Source of the DNA: Planctomycetota bacterium
GTDB lineage: Bacteria; Planctomycetota; B15-G4
NCBI GenBank assembly: GCA_029259725.1
Contig: JAJDER010000091.1
Span: forward strand, 1 to 64,000
Direction of reading: 5' to 3'
Length of the DNA: 64,000 bases
Shown here one piece after another: positions 24,813-35,700 of this stretch. The notes beneath the pieces were generated by a model. That model was given only the letters and a program-made list of their open reading frames with translations. It was not told the origin of the DNA and searched no databases. Every line of letters starts with the position of its first letter. Within the stretch, counting starts at the first letter, position 1. The position numbers and the translations under genes are program-made.

Positions 24813-27698
24813 TCAGCGCCGCGCCAGACGCAGCGCGCCGCCGATCAGCCTCCGCCCCGAGCGCGACCGCAAGCTCGTGAACGGGCTCGGCCTCCAGATC
24901 TTCAGCTTCTCCAGCAGGAAGTCCACGGCCATGTCGTCGAGACCTTCCTCGAGCGGATAGACGGACTCCCCGTGCGCGACGCGGCCCTGCAGGCGCGCGA
25001 GGCCGACGCGCTTGAGGTCGTCCATGCGCGTGGTGATGGTGTCACCGGGCTCGACGGGACCGAGCAGCTCGCTCTCGCCGGGCGTGAGTACCGTCTCGTG
25101 CCGACCGAGTCGGAACCCCCGGGCGCGGCCACGCTCGGTGAGCAAGGCCAGTTCGTGGACGCGTGCGCCCTCCTCGATGACACCCACGGCGCGCAGCCGC
25201 GCAGGCGAGTCGGTGATCACCCCGTCCGGCCCGTGGATCTCGAAGTGTCCGGCGGCGTAGTCCCGCGGCTCGACGATCACGCCGCGCCCACCATCCGCGA
25301 AGTTCAACTCGATCCTCCCGCCGCGCCGTCGCGCCGACGAGAGCTGCCGACAACCAAGCAGCGCCTTCAACAGCCCGTGCCCGTGGTAGCGCCACGCGGA
25401 ACGATGGCAGACGACACGGTCGATGCTCCCGATGAGCTCCGGGCCGGCCTCGCGCACCAGATCGATCCACGGCAGGGTCGCGCAGTCCTCGGCGACATCG
25501 ACGGAAGACCAGCCCTCGAACACGCCGAGCTTGCCGGCCTGCTTGAAGAGGACCGGCGGCGTGTCGACCAGCAGCCGCGTCCCACGCCGCGGCAGCGAGC
25601 TCAGCTTCCCGAGCACCTTCGGCACGGCCTGCTTGGTGACCGAGACGCACACCAGGTCGGCGGCCGTCACGTCGGCGGCCCCGAGCCGGTCCAGGGGCAG
25701 GACGTCCACGCGCGTGCCGGCCAGCCCGCTGCGGCCGGTCAGTTCGATCGAGCGCTCGGTGCGAGCGAAGACCCCGGCCAGTTCGAAGGTCTCGGGCTGC
25801 GAGAGCAGCGCGGGCAACACGTCGGTGACCACGCGCCCCCCGGCGCCGATCACGATCACGCGGCGCAAGCCGTTCTCGGCGCGGCGGCGGCGCGACGCGG
25901 CCAAGGCCGGAGCGTTGAAGCGCTTGGCTGCCTCGCCGCCGCTGCTGCCCTGCTTCGGTGGGACGGGCGCGTGATCCTCGGCGACCCGATCGGCGAACAC
26001 CGTGGTGGCCAGGTGCCGCGCGAGCCGCATCGACAGCGCACAGATGGTGAAGGTCGGGTTCGCGCAACCGCTCGTCGGAAACACCGAGGCGCCCGCGCAG
26101 AACACGTTGGCCACGCCGTGAACGCGTTGGGTCCGGTCCACGACCGACGTGGCCGGGTCGTCCCCCATCCGCGTCGTGCCCATGTGGTGGGACGCATCCA
26201 GATCCACCGGCCACGGGTCTTGCGCGTCGAGGTCGCTCTCGAGCCGGCCGGCCCCGGTGCGCAGGAGTTCCTGGGCGAACGCCTCGTGCAGGGCGACCAG
26301 CGAGCGCTTGTCCAGCTCGGTCGGCGCGTGCCGCACGATCGGGCGGCGTTGCCCGAGGGCGTCGAGGTCGTCGCCGAGCAGGACGCGATTGTCCGGGTCG
26401 GGCTCCATCTCCATGAAGTTGCGCAGGCGGATGGTCGAGACCGCCGGAGCCGCGCCCTCGCGCAACCGCGAGTTCAGGTACCGCAGCACCATCGGCAGGT
26501 GGATCAGGATCGCCCCGACGACGCCGAGCCAGCCGAGCACCCCCTTGCGCTCGTTCTGGAGGTCGCTGTCGTCGCCGGTCTCGGAGTAGTCGCGCAGGGT
26601 GACGATCTTCCCGCGGCTCTTCTCCTTGAAGCGCCCGTAGAAGCCCTTGCTGCGCTTGACCAGCAGCACCAGCGACTCGACCCCGCGGTTGTCCGACCAC
26701 GGGAACAGGGGCTCGAAACGCACATAGCTGTTGAGCACCCGCTGTTGTCGCTGTGCGTCGTCGGGGAGCCGCAGCCCGGCGTATCCGGCGTAGCCCTCGT
26801 ACAGACAGCCGAACTGGTACGGCAGCTCGCGCACGGGCTCCGCGAGGTGGACCAGGCCGCCGTAGTTCTTGGGATGGTTCATCAGGTGTCGGCCGACCTG
26901 GTCGTGCGCGTTGCCGAGCCCGTCCGCCTGCAGGTCCGTCGACGCGAGCAGCAGGCGTGCGTTCTCGATGCCCCCCGCCGCGACGACGAAGACCCGCGCC
27001 TCCACGGCGAACTCCCGGCCCGCGCTCGTGCGCCCGACCGCGCGGCGCACCCGCACGTCGGCCGCCCCATGCGATGCCCCGTCCGCTGCCCCGTCCGCTG
27101 CGCCGTGAGCTGCCGGTTCGGCGCCCTCGAGTCGCAACACCGTCGCGTCGAGGTAGAGATCGACACCCTCCCGGTCGAACACGTGCTTCCACTCGCGACC
27201 GAAGTCCTGCGCCTCGGCGCAGGCCAGGAACACCTTCTCGTCCAGGCCCGGCCACGCGAAGCGCCGGTCGCCGGCGTCCGCCAGGGCGACGAAGTCCTCG
27301 TACAGCTCGAGCGGCGCGAAGCGGTAGCGCTCGCCGGCTCGTTGCCACCACGGCAGCAAGTCCTCGCGGGACAAGGGCCAACCCGAGCGGCGCAGGAACG
27401 GGCGCTCGGTGAGATCGACGTCGTCGAGCGGGCTCGAGAGTCCGGCCCAGGTCGTGGACGTCCCGCCGAGCGTGCGCTCGCGCGAGTAGTCCTTGATCTC
27501 GATGCCCTCGCTGGCCACGCCGCGCAGGTCATCCGCGAAGCGCGTCGTCCTCCGGCGCCCGCTCTCCAGCACGCAGATGCGCAGGCCCGAACCGGCCAGC
27601 TCGGCGACCACGGTCATCCCCGCCGGTCCCGACCCGAGGATGCACAGGTCGTACCGGAGTCCCGCATCGGGCGGCGACTCGGCGAGATCGACGATCAT
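24813..27698 (-). CDS. GMC-type FAD oxidoreductase fused to a Gfo/Idh/MocA-like Rossmann-fold domain
   Basis: N-terminal YDLCILGSGPAGMTVVAELAGSGLRICVLESG; GMC C-terminal DASHHMGTTRMGDDPATSVVDRTQRVHGVANVFCAGASVFPTSGCANPTFTICAL; then a second dinucleotide fold RRVIVIGAGGRVVTDVLPALLSQ. Confidence 0.85.
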   Translation of the reverse strand: MIVDLAESPPDAGLRYDLCILGSGPAGMTVVAELAGSGLRICVLESGRRRTTRFADDLRGVASEGIEIKDYSRERTLGGTSTTWAGLSSPLDDVDLTERPFLRRSGWPLSREDLLPWWQRAGERYRFAPLELYEDFVALADAGDRRFAWPGLDEKVFLACAEAQDFGREWKHVFDREGVDLYLDATVLRLEGAEPAAHGAADGAADGASHGAADVRVRRAVGRTSAGREFAVEARVFVVAAGGIENARLLLASTDLQADGLGNAHDQVGRHLMNHPKNYGGLVHLAEPVRELPYQFGCLYEGYAGYAGLRLPDDAQRQQRVLNSYVRFEPLFPWSDNRGVESLVLLVKRSKGFYGRFKEKSRGKIVTLRDYSETGDDSDLQNERKGVLGWLGVVGAILIHLPMVLRYLNSRLREGAAPAVSTIRLRNFMEMEPDPDNRVLLGDDLDALGQRRPIVRHAPTELDKRSLVALHEAFAQELLRTGAGRLESDLDAQDPWPVDLDASHHMGTTRMGDDPATSVVDRTQRVHGVANVFCAGASVFPTSGCANPTFTICALSMRLARHLATTVFADRVAEDHAPVPPKQGSSGGEAAKRFNAPALAASRRRRAENGLRRVIVIGAGGRVVTDVLPALLSQPETFELAGVFARTERSIELTGRSGLAGTRVDVLPLDRLGAADVTAADLVCVSVTKQAVPKVLGKLSSLPRRGTRLLVDTPPVLFKQAGKLGVFEGWSSVDVAEDCATLPWIDLVREAGPELIGSIDRVVCHRSAWRYHGHGLLKALLGCRQLSSARRRGGRIELNFADGGRGVIVEPRDYAAGHFEIHGPDGVITDSPARLRAVGVIEEGARVHELALLTERGRARGFRLGRHETVLTPGESELLGPVEPGDTITTRMDDLKRVGLARLQGRVAHGESVYPLEEGLDDMAVDFLLEKLKIWRPSPFTSLRSRSGRRLIGGALRLARR

Positions 27699-27805
27699 GG
27701 CGACGCGGGCACCCGGGCGGTGAGGAGACGACGGAAACGATGGACCGATGATCGCTTTCGTCCGAGCCGGCGACCACCGTCGAGGGAAACTCGGCCCGCC
27801 TCCGC

Positions 27806-28513
27806 TCAGATGCCCCGGCCGTAGGTCACCCAGCCGAAGGCGCGCACCGCGGCAAAGTAGAGCCGCGCGAGGATCGGATGGCCGGCCTCCTCGATGCAGT
27901 CGCAGAGGGCCTCGTCGCAGTCCGCCCGCGAGTCGAGGGCGCGCCCGTAGCAGAGGTCATGGCCCACGCAGCAACCACCGATGTCCAGATCCGGCGCCAC
28001 CGAGCAGCCGTCCGGCCCCCAGATCAGATCGAAGACCGACGCGCCGCTCGGCCGCTCGGGCGAGAGCACGCCGACCAGCGAGGCCAAGAGCTGGGACTGC
28101 CGCAGCAGCACGCCTTCCTCCTCGGGCGACGCGGCCAGTTCTTCCAGCCCCGTCACCCACAGGCTCCCGGCGACCCAGGTGCGCGGATCCAGGAGCCGCG
28201 CGGGGTCGCCTTCGCCTTCGAGCGCCTGCAACGCGTCCTCGTCCAGGCCGAACAGGCGCTGGGTCTCCCAGCGCTCCGCGCCGGTGTCCTCGTCGTAGGA
28301 CACCGCCATGATCTCCTCGCCGTCGTCGTTCTCGATCACGCACCAGCACCGACCTGCCGCGTCCACCCGCGTCACGCAGGTGACGCCACTGAACTGGACC
28401 ATGACCGACTCGGAACGAACAGGCAGGTGCGCCTTGCCCGGAGTCGCGCAGCCGGGGAGCCCGAGGGTGGCGGCGAGCACGACGAGGACGGGGCGAAGAA
28501 CCATGGGCGACAC
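27806..28513 (-). CDS. Lipoprotein with secretory phospholipase A2-like CCxxHDxCY motif
   Basis: Lipobox-like LGLPGC; GCSVAPDLDIGGCCVGHDLCYGRALDSRADCDEALCDCIEEAG. Confidence 0.72.
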   Translation of the reverse strand: MSPMVLRPVLVVLAATLGLPGCATPGKAHLPVRSESVMVQFSGVTCVTRVDAAGRCWCVIENDDGEEIMAVSYDEDTGAERWETQRLFGLDEDALQALEGEGDPARLLDPRTWVAGSLWVTGLEELAASPEEEGVLLRQSQLLASLVGVLSPERPSGASVFDLIWGPDGCSVAPDLDIGGCCVGHDLCYGRALDSRADCDEALCDCIEEAGHPILARLYFAAVRAFGWVTYGRGI

Positions 28514-28692
28514 TCCGGAGGCATGGGCACGTCGGCGGGGGACTCCGCGCTTCCGTGCCAGGGCTGGATCCTACGACGGAGGGGACGGCGAGGGTCATCC
28601 CGTTCGTGAGCAGCCGAGGCCGCGCGAGGTTCCGGCGAGCCCGCTCCCCCGAAGCCTGCCGAGCGTGGCACCATGGCCTGCGGAGGACGCCC

Positions 28693-30252
28693 GTGACCGA
28701 TTGCCTGGCCCGCATCGCGTGGATCCTGCTGACGGCCGCAGCACTCGGCGACGACGCCGACCTCGCCGTCGCCCGCGTGCACAGCCCCGCGGTCCTCGGG
28801 CGAAGCGGCACGTTCCCCGACGGCATCAACGGACTCTCGGCCTCGGTGACCCTGTGCAACGACGGCCCCGGCGTCGCCGCGTGGCAGGCCGCCATGGCCG
28901 AGGACCATCCCGGCGTGACCCTGAACCTCTATCGCGTGGCGCTCGCTGACGACGGCGTCGAGCGCATCGAGCAGGTCGGCACCTCGTGGGTCTTCCACGG
29001 ATTCGCGGCGCTGGCCCAGAGCTTCTGCGCGTCGTGCTCCGGTTCGCTCGGCCTCTCTGCGCTCGGGCCCGGCTGCTCGACCAGCGACGCCGCCGCCGTG
29101 GTCGGGGACAGATTCTGGCTCGGCCCCCGTGGCGAGTGGGATCCCTTCGCCGGCTCGTGGTCGTGCCTGGGCTCGTGGTTCGATGGGACCCCGGTGGACT
29201 GCCTGCGCGACGAGACCGGCGCCGGCCTCGATCCGGTTGCCCATCGCCTGCAGGTCCACGACGCCGACCTGCTGGTCGCCGGCGCGAGCTTCCTGCTCGA
29301 GGCGGCGGTGCTGTCGACGGATGACCAGGACCCCGGCGACGATGTCGCGCACGTCGGCGTGGTGCCGCTCTGGACCGGCGCGAACTGGGTGTTCAGCCTC
29401 GCCGCGCCGGGCCAGACCGTGGCCGGCCCCGCCGTCCAGAGCTGGGGCGACGTCGTGACGAGCGCCTCGCTGGCGCCTGACGACGGTGAGCTGCTCCTGG
29501 CCGTGTCGGTCACCGATCTCGGCGCCGGCGCGTGGCGGTACGAGTACGCCTTGGCCAACCTCTCCGTAGGCCGGGCCCTCGACGCCCTCGAGGTGGTCGC
29601 GGGCGGCGCGGCTTCCAGTCCGTTCTTCGGCGATGTCGACGAGGACACCGGCAACGACTGGTCCCTCGAGACCACCGGCGACGTGTGGAGCTGGTCGCTG
29701 CCCGAGGGCCTGCCGACCGGCGAACCGGGCGGCGGCGCGCTGACCTGGGGCGTGGCCTACGGGTTCGGCTTCACCAGTGACCGCGCTCCGGTGAGCGGCA
29801 CGCTCGCGCTGTCGCTGTCCGACGCCGGCCCGGGCCCCGACGACGTGCTCGTGGACACGCTGGTCCCCGGCGGCTTCTCGACCTGGGTCGACCTGGGCCA
29901 GGCCAAGCCGGGCACGGCGGGCGAACCGCGTCTGGCCGGCACCGGCCCGCTGACCACCGGCTCGCCGCTGGTGCTCACGCTGGCCGACGCCGCCCCGCAC
30001 GCCGACGTGACCCTCGTTGCCGGCGCCGCGATCCTGGCCGCTCCCTTCAAGGGCGGGGTGCTCGTGCCCCGGCCGGACCTGCTCGTGGCCGGTCTCGTGA
30101 CCGATGGCGCCGGAGCCCTGAGCCTGCCCTTCGTCTGGCCGCCGGGTATCGCCGCGGACACCCGTTTCGTGCTCCAGGCCTGGGTCCAGGACCTCGGGGC
30201 GACCTTCGGCCTCGCCGCGAGCAACGGCCTGCTCGCCATCGCCGGCGGCTGA
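28693..30252 (+). CDS. Secreted hypothetical protein carrying the recurrent C-terminal FKGG module
   Basis: GTG start with signal-like N-terminus (start uncertain); C-terminus APFKGGVLVP...GLVTDGAGALSLPFVWPPGIAADTRFVLQAWVQD..LAASNGLLAIAGG. Confidence 0.72.
   Translation: MTDCLARIAWILLTAAALGDDADLAVARVHSPAVLGRSGTFPDGINGLSASVTLCNDGPGVAAWQAAMAEDHPGVTLNLYRVALADDGVERIEQVGTSWVFHGFAALAQSFCASCSGSLGLSALGPGCSTSDAAAVVGDRFWLGPRGEWDPFAGSWSCLGSWFDGTPVDCLRDETGAGLDPVAHRLQVHDADLLVAGASFLLEAAVLSTDDQDPGDDVAHVGVVPLWTGANWVFSLAAPGQTVAGPAVQSWGDVVTSASLAPDDGELLLAVSVTDLGAGAWRYEYALANLSVGRALDALEVVAGGAASSPFFGDVDEDTGNDWSLETTGDVWSWSLPEGLPTGEPGGGALTWGVAYGFGFTSDRAPVSGTLALSLSDAGPGPDDVLVDTLVPGGFSTWVDLGQAKPGTAGEPRLAGTGPLTTGSPLVLTLADAAPHADVTLVAGAAILAAPFKGGVLVPRPDLLVAGLVTDGAGALSLPFVWPPGIAADTRFVLQAWVQDLGATFGLAASNGLLAIAGG
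29920..30252 (+). other. C-terminal FKGG module, copy 1 (110 aa)
   Basis: Aligns by eye with modules at 53513, 56168, 58352 and 62526. Confidence 0.7.
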
Positions 30253-30341
30253 CCTGCCCGGCCCGAATGGCCCGCGGCGGCCGTCGCCCCCGCGGGCGGC
30301 CCTTGCAGCTTCCCGCACGTCCACGTCAGGATGACCCGGTG

Positions 30342-30766
30342 ATGCCCTTGTCCACCGAGACCCGACGCGTGGTGCTGATCAGCCTGGGCTCGGTCCTCGT
30401 GGCCCTCGGCGCGATCGGAGCGCTGCTGCCGTTGCTGCCGACGACGCCGTTCCTGCTGCTCGCCGCGGCGTGCTTCGCCAAGAGCAGCGTGCGGTGCCAT
30501 CAGTGGCTGCTGCACAACCCCGTCTTCGGCCCGACCATCGCCACCTGGGAACGCCACCGTGCCCTGCCCGTGGGCGTGAAGCCGCGCGCGTTGCTGTTGC
30601 TGTGGATCGTGCTCGGCGTGTCGATGGTCTTCGCCGTCGACGCCTTCTGGCAGCGCGCGCTGCTGGCCGGCATCGGCGCGGCCGTCAGCGTGTTCCTGCT
30701 CTCCCTGCCGGAGCGGGAGGCCGAGCCCGTGCTCGGCACGCTGGCCGAGAGCGGTCCACCTCCGTC

Positions 30767-30770
<4 letters not shown>
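30342..30770 (+). CDS. YbaN/DUF454 family inner-membrane protein
   Basis: LGSVLVALGAIGALLPLLPTTPFLLLAAACFAKSS.R.HQWLLHNPVFGPTIATWERHRALP. Confidence 0.9.
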
Positions 30771-31861
<1,091 letters not shown>

Positions 31862-31893
31862 ACGCCCGGAACCGCCCCGACCTCGGTGGGCGG

Positions 31894-31944
31894 GCGACCT
31901 GCTGGATCAGGCGACCTGCCGGATCAGGCGACCTGCCCGACTAC
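31894..31944. repeat. 17-bp tandem repeat, about 2.5 copies, between convergent genes
   Basis: gcgacctgctggatcag / gcgacctgccggatcag / gcgacctgcccgactac. Confidence 0.8.
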
Positions 31945-32435
31945 TTGTCGTCGTGCGCCGGGTCCAGCATGAAGATGCCGGCGATGAAGTCGACGGCCTG
32001 ACCGCTGCGCAGCTGCAGGTCGAGACCCAGACCGAGCATCACCTGGCCGCGGATGTCCATCGCGTTGATGAGCTTGGCGTCGTCGTTCGAGAAGACGAAG
32101 TCCTCGCCGTGCCAGCCGTAGCTCCCGGCGTACATCGGGACGCCCATGGTCTTCACCTCCTCGTGGCCGTAGAGCAGGCCCCAGGAGCGCGAGTTCTCGT
32201 CCCAGCTGTCGAAGGAGCGGTTCGCCCAGCCGGCGGCCGCGACGTCCTGCTCGTACATCCCGCCGAGGTGCAGGAACTCGGTCACGTCGAGCTTGGCGCC
32301 GATCCCCTCGCCGGCCATGCCCTTGATGCGAATGATGTCGGTCAGGTCCCAGGCGCGGTCGGCGAAGTAGTTGGTGCCGGTGGAGCAGGCGGTCGACAGG
32401 ACCAGCGCGGTCAACGCGAGAGCGAGGCGATTCAT
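31941..32435 (-). CDS. Small lipoprotein/outer-membrane-associated hypothetical protein
   Basis: MNRLALALTALVLSTACSTGTNYFADRAWDLTDIIRIKGMAGEGIGAKLDVTEFLHLGG; lipobox-like LSTAC. Confidence 0.75.
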   Translation of the reverse strand: MNRLALALTALVLSTACSTGTNYFADRAWDLTDIIRIKGMAGEGIGAKLDVTEFLHLGGMYEQDVAAAGWANRSFDSWDENSRSWGLLYGHEEVKTMGVPMYAGSYGWHGEDFVFSNDDAKLINAMDIRGQVMLGLGLDLQLRSGQAVDFIAGIFMLDPAHDDK

Positions 32436-32719
32436 CGGAGTGGAACTCCTGGACGGAGAGGGTGGTGGCCGGGATGGCCCGTTGGGTTTCCGGTCGGGAC
32501 CGGGCAAGCCGGAATCGTACGCCACCACCCGGGGCCCACGGCAAGGGGGCGCCTGCTGGAACCGGGGCCTGCCCGCGGCGTGTCCAGCCCGCCGCCCCCA
32601 ACACGCCGCCACCGCCTACGTCGAGTATACTTCGCGCCGCCGTGCCCCCCTTCGCCCGCCCTTCGCGCCCGCAGGTGCTTGCGCTCCAGCCGGCGCCCGT
32701 TCGAACCGGACTCGCTGTC

Positions 32720-35700
32720 ATGATCCTCGGAGTACGCTCGGGTGCGGCCCTGTTGCTCCTGCTCGCGTGCGGGACCGCGTGCGGTTCCTCGGAGGACCCG
32801 GCGCACACGGCGGCCGCTCCCGCGGCGGCGCCCGCGCCAGCGCCCACGGCCGTGCCGGCACAGACCCCCGGCCGCGCGACCGCCGCGGTCCCCGGTCTGT
32901 CCTCCGCGCCACTGATCGACCCCGGCGGCGCGGTCCCCGGCCCGCGCTTCGAGAAGCTCGACGGGGCGACCAGCGGCATCGACTTCGTCCACCGGCGCAA
33001 CCAGGACCCCGCCTACCTCCACGTCCTCGCCAACGCCATGTCGGGCGGCGGCGTCGCGCTCGGTGATGCCGACGGTGACGGCCTGGCGGACGTCCTCCTG
33101 ACCCGCCCCGCCGGCGGCGCGCGTCTCTACCGCAACCTCGGCGACTTCCGCTTCGAGGACGTGACCGAGGCCGCCGGCCTGGAGGGCGACGCCCCCTGGT
33201 CGGGCGGGGCCTCCTTCGCCGATCTCGACGGGGACGGCGACCAGGACCTCTACATCTGCGGCTACGACACGCCCAACCGGCTCTACTGGAACCACGGTGA
33301 CGGCACCTTCGAGGAGGGCGCCGAAGCCGCCGGGCTGGCCTTCTCGGGTGCCAGCATCGTGATGGCCTTCGCGGACGCGGACAACGACGGGGATCTCGAC
33401 GGGTACCTGCTCACCAACCGCCATCTGGGAACCTCGCCCCCGCTCGGCGACCCCTTCAGCCAGGTCAACGGCCGCTTCGGCGTGCGCCCCGAGTTCGAAG
33501 AGCTCCACGCCGTGCTCGACAAACCCGACGGCTCGCAGATGTTCATCTCCGCCGGCCAGCGCGACCGTTTCTATCGCAACGACGGCGACGGCACCTTCTC
33601 CGAGATCACCGCGCTCACCGGCATGAGCGGCAACCACTACGGCCTGTCCGCGACCTGGTGGGACTACGACGACGACGGCGACCAGGATCTCTACGTCGCC
33701 AACGACTTCTTCGGGCCCGACCACCTCTACCGCAACGAGGGCAACCTGCGCTTCCTCGACGTGGCCACCGCCGCGTTGCCGCACACGCCCTGGTTCTCGA
33801 TGGGCGCCGACGCCGCCGACATCGACAACGACGGGGACCTCGACTTCCTGGCCTCGGACATGTCCGGCACGAGTCACTACCGACAGAAGGTGGCCATGGG
33901 CAACATGGCGGACTCGGGCTGGTTCCTCTCGTCGTCCGTGCCGCGGCAGTACATGCGCAACGCCGTGTACATCAACACGGGCACCGGGCGCTTCGGCGAG
34001 GCCGCCAACCTGCTGGGCGTCGACAGCACCGACTGGACCTGGTCGCCGGTGTTCGGAGACCTCGACCTCGACGGGCGCGTGGACCTGTACGTGTCCAACG
34101 GGATGACGCGCGACTTCTTCCACAGCGACAAGCGCTCGCTGGCCATGCAACTCGGGCGCGACCGCGAGATGTCCGAGCTGTGGCTCGACGAGCCCGCCCT
34201 GAAGGAACGCAACCTGGTCTTCCGCAACGCCGGTGACCTGCACATGGAGGCCGCCGACGACTGGGGCCTCGGACACGCCGCGGCCTCGTTCGGCGCGGCG
34301 CTCGGGGATCTCGACGGCGACGGCGACCTCGACCTGGTCACCAACGACTTCGAGGAGGCGGCGGGCGTGTACCGCAACCGCACCGCGGACGGTCACCGGC
34401 TCGTCGTCGCGTTGCACGGTACGTGGTCGGAGCGGCATGGCGTCGGCGCGACGGTGCGGGTCGAGACCGACGGCGATCCGGGCCTGCAGGTCCGCCACCT
34501 GACGCTCTCACGCGGCTTCATGGCGGGCCACGAGCCGCTGGCCTGCTTCGGCCTCGGCGATCAGGACCAGGTGCGCCGCCTGACGGTGAGTTGGCCCAGC
34601 GGCCACGAGCAGGTCTTCGAAGGACTCGCCGCCGACCAGCGCTACAGCATCACGGAGCCCGAGCATCGACCACCGCCGCGGCAGGCCAAGACCCACGAAC
34701 CGCCGATCTTCATCGGCTCGGCGGGACATCGCAGCGTCGAGCGGCCCTACGACGACTTCTCGCGTCAGCCCCTGCTGCCCTACCAGCTCTCGCGCCTCGG
34801 CCCCGGTCTGGCCAGTGGCGACCTGGACGCGGACGGGGATCTCGACTACGTCGTCGGCGGGCCGGCCGGCCAGAGCGCGGTGGTCTACCGGAACATGGAG
34901 TCACGCCGCTTCGAGCCGTGGCTGCAGCCGGCGCTGCCGGCGGACGCCGGGTGCGAGGACGCCGGCCTGGTCCTCTTCGATGCGAACGGCGACGGCGCGC
35001 TCGACCTCTACATCGTGAGCGGCGGTGTCGAGTGCGAGCCCGGGGATCCCGTGCTGCGCGACCGGCTCTACCTCAACGACGGACGGGGTGTCCTGGTCCG
35101 CGCGGCCGACGCGCTGCCCGACCTGCGCGACAGCGGCAGCACCGCGGCGGCCAGCGACTTCGACGGCGACGGGGACCTCGATCTCTTCGTCGGCGGCCGT
35201 TCCGTGCCGGGCAGCTATCCGGTCGCCCCCTCGAGCCGGCTGTTGCGCAACGACGACGGTCGCTTCACCGACGTCACCGACGCACTCGCGCCGGGCCTGG
35301 GCGCCACGGGACTGGTCACTTCGGCGCTGTGGTGCGACGTGGACGACGACGCCGACGCCGACCTGCTCGTGGCCACCGAGTGGGGTCCGGTGGAGCTGTG
35401 GCGCCACGAAGGTGCCGGCTTCGTCGACGCGACCGGCCCGGCACGGCTCGCCGGCCGGCGCGGCTGGTGGAACGGCCTGGCCGCGGGTGATGTCGACCAC
35501 GATGGCGACCTCGACGTCGTGGCCACCAACTTCGGTCTGAACACGAAGTACCACGCGACGCACGAGAAACCTGCGCTGCTCTACTACGGCGACTTCGAAG
35601 GCACCGGCAAGAACCACCTGGTCGAGGCCGAGTTCGAGGACGAGGTGCTCTTCCCCGGCCGCGGGCGGAGTTGCTCGTCCAACGCCATGCCCTTCGTGGC

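Noticed and set aside
27063-27115. 12-bp repeats (ctgccccgtccg) as a mobile or regulatory repeat
   Set aside because: They lie inside the GMC coding frame and encode an in-frame HGAADGAADGASHGAAD low-complexity loop.
24786-27824. 1012-aa plus-strand ORF
   Set aside because: Antisense to the GMC oxidoreductase fusion; no domain signal.
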